This document shows positions 52,357 through 62,456 of a stretch of DNA of 64,000 bases, piece after piece. Every line of letters starts with the position of its first letter. Within the stretch, counting starts at the first letter, position 1. Made by a program: the position numbers and the translations under genes. Where the stretch lies: positions 1,486,686-1,550,685 of the forward strand of contig NC_016479.1 of assembly GCF_000227115.2 (NCBI RefSeq). The letters run 5' to 3'. The notes beneath the pieces were generated by a model. It made no database searches. It was not told where the DNA came from and saw nothing but the letters and a program-made list of their open reading frames with translations. This stretch comes from Naumovozyma dairenensis CBS 421. Taxonomy: Eukaryota; Ascomycota; Saccharomycetes; Saccharomycetales; Saccharomycetaceae.

Positions 52357-53047
52357 ATTCCTGCGGTGCCTAGAGAATAAATATGATAGTTTTGAAGAAA
52401 CTGCACGTTCTCTCCTCCTGCTGTCTTTCTAAAGTAGTAAACAATGTATTAATAATTTTCTCTAGACAAATGTAAATAACAATCCCAAGTTCTCAAAAAA
52501 TTCCACACTACACAAGGCGCTAACAATAGCATCGCAGACATGGGAGGGGTTGGGTAGAGGGGTCGGGTTGGACTAAAAACTTTGGGGGTAGAAGCCGGAC
52601 TACAAGCCCTTCAATTGAGGTACAGTTGGGGGGTAAAACCGAAAATTTGGGGGTAGAATTGGCGGTACAGATAAATAACCAAAGTATTTATTATGATAAC
52701 CAGTAATTAAGTTAAAAGGGACCATATTAATATATATATTCAATATTCTATAAATGGGGATTGGGGGGGGGGGTTGAAATTTTTATTTGGGGTGTGGGGG
52801 GGGGGGGGTTAGAAAAGTATTTCCTACCCCTCCCATGTCCGATCGTTCCGAAGCCTTTAGTCTACATCCAGGATCGAAGGGAAGGGAAGGTAACTGACAT
52901 GCAAAGATATATACATACATTATATACATACCACATGATGATATATCAAAGCGTAGTAATTCAGACTTTTCGATATGTTTTGTCCATGAATATTAATTAA
53001 CAAAAGTGCAGAATCTCCATATGAGAAATGAATGACAAATATAGTTT
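52357..53047. other. PRP11-SIR2 intergenic region
   Basis: This spacer contains the PRP11 promoter, the SIR2 3' end and the G-rich inverted-repeat-bounded element at 52535-52841. An 80-codon Gly-rich frame at 52761-53000 results from the G runs and is not a gene. Confidence 0.5.
52535..52841. mobile_element. G-rich 307-bp element with terminal inverted repeats (MITE-like candidate)
   Basis: The left end CAGACATGGGAGGGGT (52535-52550) is repeated inverted at the right end (52826-52841) with one mismatch. ATCG directly repeats at 52531-52534 and 52842-52845, a possible 4-bp target duplication. Inside, the plus strand has G runs of 5, 6, 5, 4, 11, 4 and 13. A 13-mer, TTTGGGGGTAGAA, occurs twice (52581, 52646). 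There is no coding capacity. A small non-autonomous DNA transposon is the simplest reading. Alternatives are a local G-rich amplification or misassembly. Confidence 0.5.
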
Positions 53048-54655
53048 CTATATTAGTATATATACATTTATAGCATTTAAAGTCTTATTTGATAGGCACC
53101 ACTTCATACATCCCCTCTCTTTGCATCGAAATGAATATCTAGTATTTTTTAACTCCTTCCATTTTACATGAGGAATTTCCCACCCACATCTTTGAGTTAC
53201 CAGTGTTGCTATTTCATCACAATAACCTAGCAATGATATATCAAACTCAGCATGCCTTACAGGATCTCTATTAATAAGGACCTGTGGAACGTTCGCCGGT
53301 AGCATATTGACAATTTCTGAGACTGGTGCCACTTTAAGACTTGTACCAATGCAGATGAGCAAATCACATTTCAAAATATCTTCTCGAATACTCTTATGGA
53401 ATTTTGAAGGCAATGCTTCCCCAAAAAATGTTATATCTGGTTTTAAAACTCCAAATGAGTTCAATATTCTGTCTTTCAACGGATTTTCCACTTGCGTCTC
53501 TTCATTAGGATCAGAGGCTGGAAAATATTGTTTCCTTTTCTCGTAACAGTATGGGCAAAGAGGTAACTCCAGGTTTCTGATATTACTGAATATTTTTTCA
53601 CCTGGTAGTTTCCAATGACAAGTTACACACGATGCTGTGGCGAATGAACCGTGACACTGGATCAGTTTATCCGCAGGAATACCAGCATACGATTCTAAGT
53701 TATCAATGTTTTGTGTATAGTTCCTCAACAGCTTACCTTTATCGTATAACATTTTAATAAAACTATGTAAAGGTGAATAAATATTTTCCGGCGGCAAAAC
53801 CATATTTGCAATGTTGTAAAATACAGACGGATCTTGCATGAATATATCATAATTGAAAACATCTTGTGGGTCATCAAGGCCAAGATGCTTTATTTTTGAA
53901 TAAAACCCCTCGGAGGATCTAAAATCTGGAATACCTAACGATGTGGAAACACCCGCCCCAGTTAACACTAAAATTTGTTTTGCAGATTTCAAAGCATCAA
54001 CAAAATTATCGATAGTGGAAAAATTCGGTAGTTTTAATCTTGTGCATAGAACTTTATTAATTGCTTTCTGTAAATCTTTAATTAGTCGCACAGTGAATTT
54101 CTTATGTAATGGATCTGAAAGATCTGAATAGATTAAATTATCGAAGGAATTGGATTCGTTCGATTCAACATATTTATATATATTCCTTATTAATTCTCTA
54201 TCTTTACACTCAAAACCCAGTAGTTTTATCAGGCAATAGAGGTATAATGAATTCAATTCATTAGGTAAATATGCATCGAGAAATCTCTTTGAACCCATAT
54301 ATTTCAAATACATTCGAGCATTCAAAGTATCCTCTTTAGAGAAAGCTGGGAACACCAACTTATTAGATAATGGATTTTTACCGATAAAAATTGGTTTACT
54401 AGGCGCAACAGGTTTCAAGCGTTCCATATCATCAGCAAGGTTTTGGCTTATGTTACCCGACTTTTTTGTGTTGATGGCATTATCCTTCACCCCATGGACG
54501 CCCATCATAGTAGATGGTCCTTTTTTATCTAAGTTATTTTGGATTGGATTTTCGACTGGCCTTAATTTTGGTTTCTTAACATTAGCTCCCAGATGAGGTG
54601 ACGCGTCATATTCATGCTTTTTGGTATCATTTTGTTTGGATGTCATAGTTGGCAT
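53048..54655 (-). CDS. SIR2: Sir2/Hst1 NAD-dependent histone deacetylase (apparent C-terminal frameshift)
   Basis: Sir2 removes acetyl groups from histones, using NAD, to silence telomeres, mating loci and rDNA; its sister Hst1 acts with Sum1. The N-terminal Sir4/Sum1-interaction region is followed by the sirtuin core: GAGVSTSLGIPDFRS at 233-247, TQNID at 314-318, catalytic His335 and zinc cysteines 343, 346, 367 and 370. Context mixes SIR2 (PRP11 side) and HST1 (RTG1 side) neighbours, so it may represent both. After KERG the end reads CMKWCLSNK. One added base in the G4 run (CCCC 53112-53115 on the plus strand) restores MYEVVPIK and a stop at 53085, like the family end GVYVVTSDE. Confidence 0.95.
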   Translation of the reverse strand: MPTMTSKQNDTKKHEYDASPHLGANVKKPKLRPVENPIQNNLDKKGPSTMMGVHGVKDNAINTKKSGNISQNLADDMERLKPVAPSKPIFIGKNPLSNKLVFPAFSKEDTLNARMYLKYMGSKRFLDAYLPNELNSLYLYCLIKLLGFECKDRELIRNIYKYVESNESNSFDNLIYSDLSDPLHKKFTVRLIKDLQKAINKVLCTRLKLPNFSTIDNFVDALKSAKQILVLTGAGVSTSLGIPDFRSSEGFYSKIKHLGLDDPQDVFNYDIFMQDPSVFYNIANMVLPPENIYSPLHSFIKMLYDKGKLLRNYTQNIDNLESYAGIPADKLIQCHGSFATASCVTCHWKLPGEKIFSNIRNLELPLCPYCYEKRKQYFPASDPNEETQVENPLKDRILNSFGVLKPDITFFGEALPSKFHKSIREDILKCDLLICIGTSLKVAPVSEIVNMLPANVPQVLINRDPVRHAEFDISLLGYCDEIATLVTQRCGWEIPHVKWKELKNTRYSFRCKERGCMKWCLSNKTLNAINVYILI

Positions 54656-55107
54656 GTATTAATAGCAAGATGCGAATATATTCTCGAGGTGGAAAATATT
54701 ATATGATTTATACCAGTTAATATCAGAAACAGGTAAAAGAATATTTGACCGTGGGTAAACTCTTCCAACAGCTTATTCGATAAACACTACTATTCGTATA
54801 CAAATACTGTCCACAGTTGATTTGCATGAAAGCATATGCAAAACTCTTAAAATTTTCCAACAAACATGAACTTTCGCGTATTGTTTGCTGGTACTTCCAA
54901 AATCGTTCGTTACTGTTCGGCCATTTTACAAACTCGGCGAACAAATATTCGTCTGTTGCGATAATTCATATCATTGTTTCATTAATGCAATGCTATGTAC
55001 GTAGTACACACGAGATGTAATATATATATATAACAATACAAGTTGGCAAGATTTTGTTGTCATATCAAGTTTGCCTATGCAGATGACGGCCATTATCTGT
55101 ATTCCGA
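54656..55107. other. SIR2 upstream / RTG1 downstream region
   Basis: AT-rich spacer of 452 bp, with an (AT)n tract near 55018-55033. No gene or RNA is seen. Confidence 0.4.
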
Positions 55108-55620
55108 TTAATTATTCGATGAATCTCTTGTGGGGGCATCATCGATAGTATTGCTGGATACAACATTGGCCAAGGGCCCAACACCTATCTTGGATAACTC
55201 GACTTCAGCACTGGTATTCTCAAGATTCACGTCATCGATACTCTTATTTACCATCCTCGCTAGTTTCTGTATCTTTAGTATCATTTCAACTTCTTCTCTG
55301 TTCCTTTTGTCAACCTCGTTTTGAAGAAACGTTATATATTCTACTGCTTGTGTCAATATCTGGCCTTTGTTCGGTTTCCCATCTCGCGTACCTGTACCCT
55401 TCGGTCTTGGTGTGGACGCACTTCCTGGCGTCTCTCCTGAGGTAGATTCTCCACTGTTAATGCTATTATAGTAATCAGTGAAAAATTCTTTGGGTATTAG
55501 GGCTAATAATTCCTGGATTCTATCATTTATGTTATCTCTACGTTTTCGATCATTTTGAAAGGGTTGCATACTTGCTGTGGATGTGACCGACGACGAAACT
55601 GATTCTGGTATAGTATTCAT
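55108..55620 (-). CDS. RTG1: Rtg1, bHLH factor of the retrograde pathway
   Basis: Rtg1 dimerises with Rtg3 on GTCAC R-boxes and activates nuclear genes when mitochondria fail. The basic region and helix 1 read NDRKRRDNINDRIQELLALIP (from residue 23). A long loop rich in Ser/Gly/Thr separates helix 2, KPNKGQILTQAVEYITFLQNEV (from 82), as in S. cerevisiae Rtg1. The tail NTSAEVELSKIGVGPLA is also shared. Length is 170 against 177. In S. cerevisiae it adjoins HST1 (YOL068C) and RIB2 (YOL066C). Confidence 0.96.
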   Translation of the reverse strand: MNTIPESVSSSVTSTASMQPFQNDRKRRDNINDRIQELLALIPKEFFTDYYNSINSGESTSGETPGSASTPRPKGTGTRDGKPNKGQILTQAVEYITFLQNEVDKRNREEVEMILKIQKLARMVNKSIDDVNLENTSAEVELSKIGVGPLANVVSSNTIDDAPTRDSSNN

Positions 55621-56105
55621 TTGTTTATTCTGTTTTAAGTGATTTTGTGCTTCAGAAAGGCAGTCTTATCATTAAAGAAGACTACATTCGTAGTTCCTCT
55701 AATAATAAGTCTGTATCTGTCAAGCACTTCGACCAAATCATGATGTCAATTTAGTCTATACTAAAGAATTTTCGATCTTTGCTTTTTAATTTATTGGACC
55801 GGGTAATAAGACAATTCAAACGGCTAATTTCATTTCCAACTCGGACAACATTCTGTCTAATATGGTGGCCATAGAATCCAAGACTCAGACATGTATGGTC
55901 AAAAAAAACAACCCTGATAATTTAAATACTTCTTTACAAGAAATACGAGGTTGTGCTCACTTAGTTTCTATGTCATTTACGTCCGAGTATTCCGACAATC
56001 TACAATAACTATAAAACAAGTTCCATATATATTTATACGTATATGAATTTATTTTGGGTAATATTTGTCTATTTAGTCTGCATAATAACAGTACGATCAT
56101 GCTGC
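55621..56105. promoter_or_regulatory. RTG1 promoter region
   Basis: The RTG1 promoter and NAT1 3' end. A perfect Reb1 consensus CGGGTAA is at 55800-55806, 180 bp upstream of the RTG1 ATG. No gene is seen. Confidence 0.5.
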
Positions 56106-58613
56106 TTATAGTTCATACTGTAACACGGCATCCTTGACATACGGCTCGTAATTAGACAATCTGTCTAATATGATACTTGAAATTCGAGAAGGATCGAATA
56201 TTCCGTTTCTTCTGAAATATAGCAGTGCACTGAAGTCCTTGGAACTATAATTTTCTTCAAAAAAGGTTAACCAATCATAATTTTCATTCTCACGTTCGTG
56301 TATTGGGAAATTAGCGAAATCAGTTTCAAATCCCTTTAGAACCACCTTCTTAGCTATGGTTTCAAAAGTAGTTATCGAATCTCTTGTCCCTAGTAATAAC
56401 ATGATAGCCATTGCTCCAAACATACCATTTTTGATTCCATATTTCTTTGCATACTTAGTCAAGGCACTAAAACACAGCACCAGTTTTCCTGCCTTATATT
56501 GGTATTCAAATTCTAAAACGAAATCTTTTTCATTTTCGTTTACTTGTTTGCAATAGTTGTCATAAAAGTTGGATGCAAATTCTTCCAAGGGGACTTCTGT
56601 ATTAATTAGCACCTCTCCGAAAACATCACGATCTTGGTCCTCTCCATATGCAGCTACAATCTTCTTCTCTTCCTCTTTACGTCTTCTTAAACTTGTCGAT
56701 TCCTTCTTAACCTTTTTATAGTTAGCAGATGATGCCGATGAATCTTGATCAACAATACCTATCTTTGAATTTTCAGAGAAAATATCGAAATAGATCTTAG
56801 AAGCACCTTCCATTGCACGAACGTAGATAGGTTTTGTATATAACGAGTTCCCCCATTGCAACATTTCTAAGTATGCCCTTGGTGTCCCTTTTCTCATACA
56901 ATAAGAATGGAAATCGAGCTGGTCGTCTTCAAATTGTTTATAAAACTTAGAGATAGCGTAAAATCTTTTCAATGCCAACCCTTTATATTTTTCGGCATCC
57001 CACTTTAATTGTGCTAATTTAGTAGCGTCTGCCGCATCATCCTCAGGTAGCTGCTCAATTCCTTTTACTGTATTAATATGTAGCCTATAGTAAGCCTCGG
57101 CCTGTTCTACAATGAACCATGAAGCTTCAACAAAATGTAAATCCTTAATACCGTTCGGTGCATCATCATTCTTGGTGAAAACAGAGGCAATATCAACCGC
57201 CTTATCAATCTTGTTTGCCCTCAAGAAATACTTAACTGTCTTACAATTAATAAACCTGTCTTGTAGGTCTAATTGTCTTCCTTCTTCTAAAATACTTGCT
57301 GCCTCATCTAATAAGCCTAAATGCTTAAAAATCCTTGCCTTTAGAATATAAAGTTCAACTAATGTTGGAGTATGAGAAATAACTGTATCGATGTAATGTT
57401 GTGCTTTAACTAAATCCTTTAAAAACAAATAATGTTGGGCTAAATAGTAACCGGTCCAGATATAACAGATATGGTCACTTTTAGGATTCAATGATTCAAA
57501 GTATTTCAAAACAATTTCTTCTAATGCATTCGATACAATCTTTCCTCTTTTTTTATATAAAGGTTTGAGATTAGAGAAAGCTGCTGGAACACCACGTTGT
57601 AGTTGGGCAGTAACATACTTTTCTAGATTCTTAGAAAGCTCTTCTTTATCTTGAATAAACGTCAAAGGCAGATATTTTGGTGGTTCACAATTAGGGTAGA
57701 ATTCTTGTAATTTTCCATAAAGTGCTTTTCTTAATTTATTGTCACTTCTAATACCTAGAGAAATCTCCAACAATGGGTAATAATTAAAGTTATCTGGGTT
57801 TCTTTTGATTAAAGTTCTATATACAATCGAAGCATCTTTGAATTGTCCCATTTTCATGTAAATTGAAGCTTTCCTTTCGAGCAAACCGAACTTATCAAAC
57901 ACATTTGGTTCAATAACATTAAGATGTTTCAAAACGTTTTGTAGTTTGTCTCTATTTCCGCCAGCAGCTTTGAACATAATATCGTTCTTATACATAAGGC
58001 ATTCGTTGTGCTCATATAATTCTGATGGTCCAATTTTACCTTCAGCTAATTTTTCAAACTGGGATAACGTATTAATTGCCTGTTGCCTTTCTCCATTAAT
58101 ATCTTGTGCTACCGCCAACGAAGTCCAGTTAGCACGATAGCCTGGATATGATTCCCAGTATTCCTTTCTTGAGACAAGTGCGCCTTTGAAATCATTGGTC
58201 TGTGATTGCAATGTAGCCAAATCCCTATAGATTTGGTTATTATTGGAACCATTGGCTAAGCATGCTTGAAACCACTTGATTGAAGCTGCATAATCTTTGA
58301 CTTGTCTCATATAAATCCCTAGAAGATGACAGCAAATACTTGATGCTTTTGTACCTTCGATTTTTCCCAAAGCATTTTTAATCAAAACAGCAGCCTCATC
58401 TTTCTCACCTAAGGCAAACAAGTTAGCTCCTTTCAAAACAAGAGAATCAGTATTGCTACTCGATTTTTTTAGGATAACATCTAAGATCTTAATCGACTTC
58501 TTATATTCTTTATTTTCGTACAGTTTCAATGCTTCAATGAATTGACCTGTATCTTTCTTTGCGACCAATTTTGAGGCGGCTTTGGCCTTTCCACCTCTTC
58601 TTCTTGCGGACAT
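56106..58613 (-). CDS. NAT1: Nat1, NatA N-terminal acetyltransferase auxiliary subunit
   Basis: Nat1 (Naa15) anchors the catalytic subunit Ard1 to the ribosome; NatA acetylates nascent proteins starting with Ser, Ala, Thr or Gly. The protein is built of TPR-type helical repeats throughout, e.g. SLVLKGANLFALGEKDEAAVLIK near 50-75 and YILKARIFKHLGLLDEAASILEEG near 420-445. A basic coiled segment (YKKVKKESTSLRRRKEEEKK) lies near 635, the region known to contact Ard1 or the ribosome. Length is 835 against 854 in S. cerevisiae. The ATG context is followed by a basic N-terminus (MSARRRGGKAKAASKLVAKK). Confidence 0.95.
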   Translation of the reverse strand: MSARRRGGKAKAASKLVAKKDTGQFIEALKLYENKEYKKSIKILDVILKKSSSNTDSLVLKGANLFALGEKDEAAVLIKNALGKIEGTKASSICCHLLGIYMRQVKDYAASIKWFQACLANGSNNNQIYRDLATLQSQTNDFKGALVSRKEYWESYPGYRANWTSLAVAQDINGERQQAINTLSQFEKLAEGKIGPSELYEHNECLMYKNDIMFKAAGGNRDKLQNVLKHLNVIEPNVFDKFGLLERKASIYMKMGQFKDASIVYRTLIKRNPDNFNYYPLLEISLGIRSDNKLRKALYGKLQEFYPNCEPPKYLPLTFIQDKEELSKNLEKYVTAQLQRGVPAAFSNLKPLYKKRGKIVSNALEEIVLKYFESLNPKSDHICYIWTGYYLAQHYLFLKDLVKAQHYIDTVISHTPTLVELYILKARIFKHLGLLDEAASILEEGRQLDLQDRFINCKTVKYFLRANKIDKAVDIASVFTKNDDAPNGIKDLHFVEASWFIVEQAEAYYRLHINTVKGIEQLPEDDAADATKLAQLKWDAEKYKGLALKRFYAISKFYKQFEDDQLDFHSYCMRKGTPRAYLEMLQWGNSLYTKPIYVRAMEGASKIYFDIFSENSKIGIVDQDSSASSANYKKVKKESTSLRRRKEEEKKIVAAYGEDQDRDVFGEVLINTEVPLEEFASNFYDNYCKQVNENEKDFVLEFEYQYKAGKLVLCFSALTKYAKKYGIKNGMFGAMAIMLLLGTRDSITTFETIAKKVVLKGFETDFANFPIHERENENYDWLTFFEENYSSKDFSALLYFRRNGIFDPSRISSIILDRLSNYEPYVKDAVLQYEL

Positions 58614-59074
58614 TCCTGATTAATTAGACCAAGTAAAGGAAAGTGCTTTTTTTCCAAGACAAATGATAAATTAAAACTCAATTGGATGCAGTATGGATCT
58701 TGTTCTGTGCCTTTGAAATGTCGTTAATTTAAGATGAATTTAGCGTTATGTTTACTCAACATTGGATCTCGAATTGTCCCAGGAATTTTTCACCACGTAA
58801 CAAATGATCTTCGAAAACTGAAAAACCTAAAACAAAAAACGAAATATTCAAAGAATGCCATAAAAGAACAGAGGTGGAAAAAGCAATAACTTACACTATA
58901 CGGTCACAAATACACTAACATTATTTTTACCATATACATTTCTCTTAGATATGCAGTGTCCAAATAATTAAGTATTTTCAAAATGTTAAATATATCAAAT
59001 TCTTATAATCGGATATATAAAAGGCCTCTATAATACATTAAATAAGTATATGGATCAAAATGGGATATGCCCCA
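58614..59074. other. NAT1 upstream / RIB2 downstream region
   Basis: A 461-bp spacer; nothing beyond AT-rich promoter-like sequence is seen. No trace of the lineage-specific genes found here in S. cerevisiae. Confidence 0.4.
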
Positions 59075-60943
59075 TCACACATCGTCATGTCCTTTGAACG
59101 CAATTTTAGTGCATTGTTCCTCATAACCCGGAATTTGAATGTACTCAATCCCCTTTTCTTCTAAGAGAGATAAACTTGTATTATTTTTGACAAAAGTATC
59201 TGGTTCCAAAACACCAACAAACACTGTTCTAATCTTCCCGCTCATTCCTATAATTCTTTGTACACAAGGTTCATTGCCACTCAGTCTAAAGGAACATGGT
59301 TCCATTGTAGTGTAAAGTACCGTACCCTCAGGAATTTCTCGTTTACCGACCTTTTCGAAGTACTTCTCCATAGCACATTGTTCAGCATGAGTATTCCCTG
59401 GAAGCTCTCTTGAATATCCTTTTGATAGAATATCAACTCCGTTTACAAGCGCGGCACCAACACTGAATGCAGTAGTGGTGGGAGCACACTTTTTGGCTTC
59501 TTCAATCGCTAGTTCCATATATTTTCGATGAGGTTGGAGAGCCCAATCTGGAAATTTGGTACGATATGACCATTTCCTTTTACCTGTATTTTCATCAAGT
59601 TCAGTAGATTCATAACGATATGCATGTAGCCACAATACCAAAGCATTTGGATCAGGATCTGTATATAGATCTGTTTCACAAACAGGACATTTTTCTTCTT
59701 TCATTATTTCACCTTTTGAGTCAGGATAAAACCAAGATTGAGCTGTCTTAGTCTTACCAATTTCATACAAAGCTTTTCTTATATTTTCGTAATCGGCTTT
59801 ACCACCTTTACCCATCGTTGATCCCCAAATTCTAACATTTGAGTAAATTGGATCGTTTGCAATTGGGAAACCTAGATATTGGAGATGAACTCTTATTTGA
59901 TGTTGTCTACCTGTTAGAGGTTTACATTTCACTAAACTTGTCTGGCCATCATAGCTGATCCTTTTGAAAACGGTTTTTGCATGTCTTGCACCGTCATCTT
60001 CCATAGTACAGACGGCATTTAGCGCAACTTTCGGATCAATAGTTCTCAATGGCTTAACTACCACTAATTCCTCCAATGGGAATTCACCGACAACTCTTGC
60101 TATATACTCCTTTTTTACTTCTCTGGCTTTCAATTGATCACCCATTTCATCTGCACCTTTTGGTGTCTTGGCTAAGAACATTAACCCGCTTGTTGGCTTA
60201 TCTAACCTATTGCATGGATGTACTGTATAGCTTAAGTCTCTTTCTAGTATCTTGGTAATTGAATTAAATCTATAGCGACCTGTTGGATGAACTGGTATAC
60301 CGCTTGGCTTATCAATCACCAATATATCATCATTTTCAAATACAGTTTGAATTGGTTTCGAGATTACAGGAGGTTCATGACGATGTAACTTATGAGTAAT
60401 AAGATCACCATTACGAATATAACTGTCCAAATTAGCTGGCTTATCGTTCAAATATACGTCCCCATTAGCAATGGTTTTCTTATAGTAGGCTTCTTCACGA
60501 TCTCTAAATTCAGTAACGAAGACATCTAATAATTTTCTATCTCTCCACCTTTCTTTACAAAACGTCTTGTATGTGAAATAATATGGTTTGATCTTTCTTA
60601 AGGGACCTTCAATAGAAACTTCGTAATCTGGGTCGACTTGCTTATTTTTACTCTTATTGGCATCAACTAATCTTAATTTGAATCCATTTTTATCTCTTAA
60701 CTCGACTGTTTTAGCAGCTCGAGAATTTTCAACTTTCCTTCTTTTTTGTTTATTTATTTGTAATTCCTTTGCTGTTTTAATTTCCTTTTCGAGGTGCTTT
60801 TCAAACTCGGTAGATTTATTATTGTTATCATCATTTGCTCCTGAAATTGATGTCTTCACAGTATCCTTACTTTTTGACATGACGATTCTAATTCCTTTGA
60901 CAGCTCGATGAATAAAAGGTAATTGCCAAATTTGCATTAACAC
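59075..60943 (-). CDS. RIB2: Rib2, bifunctional tRNA pseudouridine synthase and riboflavin-pathway deaminase
   Basis: Rib2 combines an RluA-type pseudouridine synthase (tRNA position 32) with the deaminase of riboflavin synthesis. The synthase motif [10 protein letters not shown] is near 245 (catalytic Asp in RLD). The deaminase has zinc motif HAEQCAM near 518 and [12 protein letters not shown] near 549-561. S. cerevisiae also has Pus9 (YDL036C), a mitochondrial sister without the deaminase. The frame begins 21 residues before MSKSKDTV with [21 protein letters not shown], which is basic and free of acidic residues, like a mitochondrial presequence. The cytosolic start would be Met22 (60880). 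The total is 622 residues against 591. Confidence 0.94.
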   Translation of the reverse strand: MLMQIWQLPFIHRAVKGIRIVMSKSKDTVKTSISGANDDNNNKSTEFEKHLEKEIKTAKELQINKQKRRKVENSRAAKTVELRDKNGFKLRLVDANKSKNKQVDPDYEVSIEGPLRKIKPYYFTYKTFCKERWRDRKLLDVFVTEFRDREEAYYKKTIANGDVYLNDKPANLDSYIRNGDLITHKLHRHEPPVISKPIQTVFENDDILVIDKPSGIPVHPTGRYRFNSITKILERDLSYTVHPCNRLDKPTSGLMFLAKTPKGADEMGDQLKAREVKKEYIARVVGEFPLEELVVVKPLRTIDPKVALNAVCTMEDDGARHAKTVFKRISYDGQTSLVKCKPLTGRQHQIRVHLQYLGFPIANDPIYSNVRIWGSTMGKGGKADYENIRKALYEIGKTKTAQSWFYPDSKGEIMKEEKCPVCETDLYTDPDPNALVLWLHAYRYESTELDENTGKRKWSYRTKFPDWALQPHRKYMELAIEEAKKCAPTTTAFSVGAALVNGVDILSKGYSRELPGNTHAEQCAMEKYFEKVGKREIPEGTVLYTTMEPCSFRLSGNEPCVQRIIGMSGKIRTVFVGVLEPDTFVKNNTSLSLLEEKGIEYIQIPGYEEQCTKIAFKGHDDV

Positions 60944-61517
60944 CTAGCTTTTATGCATTTCTATTTCGTTCAAGTTAGAAGTAAACTAAGTGGGACATTA
61001 ATATTAGACTATTGTTTTGATAAAAATTTCCGTAAGGGTTGCGAATCTAAAACTTCTCGCCTCGCGAAGAGACATTGTTAATGCATGTACAAGGGTAGAA
61101 TACAATGTCGAATTTGTTTGTATAGAGGGAACAAAGTTAAAAGTATAAAACCTTTAGCGGAATACTGGCGGGGCGAAACTACGTAATATAATATTTATAA
61201 GTACTATGTGAGATGTAAGCCATTTTGTTTGGAGTAGTCCGTTTCTTCTTAAGAAATATAGTTATTTTTCTTGACGAATGCTATACGTATGATGGTTTTC
61301 AACAAAAATGAATTGTATGCGAAATTGTCATTATATTTAGTTATTACATTAATTACATTAATTACTATTTTTTTTTTTTTTTAGTTATTATTGTTATTAT
61401 TATTTTTGTTTCATTTTCATCTTTATATTATAGTAATGAAAAGTAATGGATGAATATGATTGACGATGAATTGTGGAGGGAAAGAAGGAGCTATTGTTTT
61501 TTGTTCTTTTCAAAATT
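60944..61517. other. RIB2-SIT4 junction (right inversion breakpoint)
   Basis: This 574-bp spacer is the second end of the inverted block. It has repeated ATTACATTA units around 61340-61365 followed by a T15 run (61368-61382). No tRNA or transposon is present at the junction. Confidence 0.45.
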
Positions 61518-62456
61518 CTATAAGAAATACCCAGCTCTTTGGTTAGTATGATTTACTGCAGTTTCTTGGATATAGTCATCCGGTACTGCCGAGAATATTT
61601 TAAAAGTAGGTTCTAATTCTTCATCAACTTTCATTACACTTGCCACATTACCACACCTATAGCAATAATTTGGTGCTGACCATACAGTAACGACATCCTT
61701 CTCAGGGAAATGATATTTAAACCCTTCCATGACCAATTGATGTGCTCTTGCGATTAAATTCAAGCCATTAACATGATTAAATTCCCTGGCAACTTTACTT
61801 CCGAATAGCCAACCTGCCCCACGGGGAGAAACTTGCCAAGCTTCCACATTATCTGGATCACTCCATAATAAATCTGAAAACCCACCTTCATGAGGCACTT
61901 CTTGAGCTCTTGAAAGGACTCTAATTTGATCTAACATTCTGATTTCTGGAGAAAGCCCACCATGTACACATAGTATTTTCCCATCGATTATAGCAGCTAA
62001 AGTTAAGAAATCAAAGACTTGACAACAATATTTCCATACTGTAGTGGAACCATATTTATTTAAACATTCTTCATAAAATCCATAAACTTGAGTAATTTGT
62101 CTTGATTCATGATTACCTCTCACCAGTGTGATCTTTGATGGATATTTCACTTTCAAACACATTAAAAGTGTAAAAGTTTCTAAACTGTAATACCCTCTAT
62201 CCACATAATCTCCAAGGAAAATATAATTGATATCATCAGGGAACCCACCTGAAGTCCTGAAAAGTTCAAGAAGATCATGGAATTGACCATGGATATCACC
62301 ACATACCGTGACTGGGGTTTGTACTGGTTGAATATTACTTTCTTCCATTAGTAATTCCTTTACCATTTCACAAAGTTGTTTCATTTCATTTTCTGTTAAT
62401 GCTTGACATTTTTTTATGGTCTCTAACCATTCATCAGGTCCTCTTTTCGACGACAT
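61518..62456 (-). CDS. SIT4: Sit4, PP6-type protein phosphatase catalytic subunit
   Basis: Sit4 is the Ser/Thr phosphatase of the SAP complexes, acting in G1 progression, TORC1 signalling through Tap42, and tRNA wobble modification. The metal-binding signatures are GDIHGQ (53-58), GDYVDRG (82-88) and GNHE (114-117). The C-terminal leucine of GYFL is the site of methylation in PP2A-like enzymes. The protein is near-identical to S. cerevisiae over 312 residues (311 there). In S. cerevisiae it adjoins NPC2; here RIB2 is the neighbour because of the inversion. Confidence 0.98.
   Translation of the reverse strand: MSSKRGPDEWLETIKKCQALTENEMKQLCEMVKELLMEESNIQPVQTPVTVCGDIHGQFHDLLELFRTSGGFPDDINYIFLGDYVDRGYYSLETFTLLMCLKVKYPSKITLVRGNHESRQITQVYGFYEECLNKYGSTTVWKYCCQVFDFLTLAAIIDGKILCVHGGLSPEIRMLDQIRVLSRAQEVPHEGGFSDLLWSDPDNVEAWQVSPRGAGWLFGSKVAREFNHVNGLNLIARAHQLVMEGFKYHFPEKDVVTVWSAPNYCYRCGNVASVMKVDEELEPTFKIFSAVPDDYIQETAVNHTNQRAGYFL

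Noticed and set aside
52761..53000. 80-codon Gly/Val-rich frame in the G-rich element
   Set aside because: The Gly codons are a by-product of the G runs.
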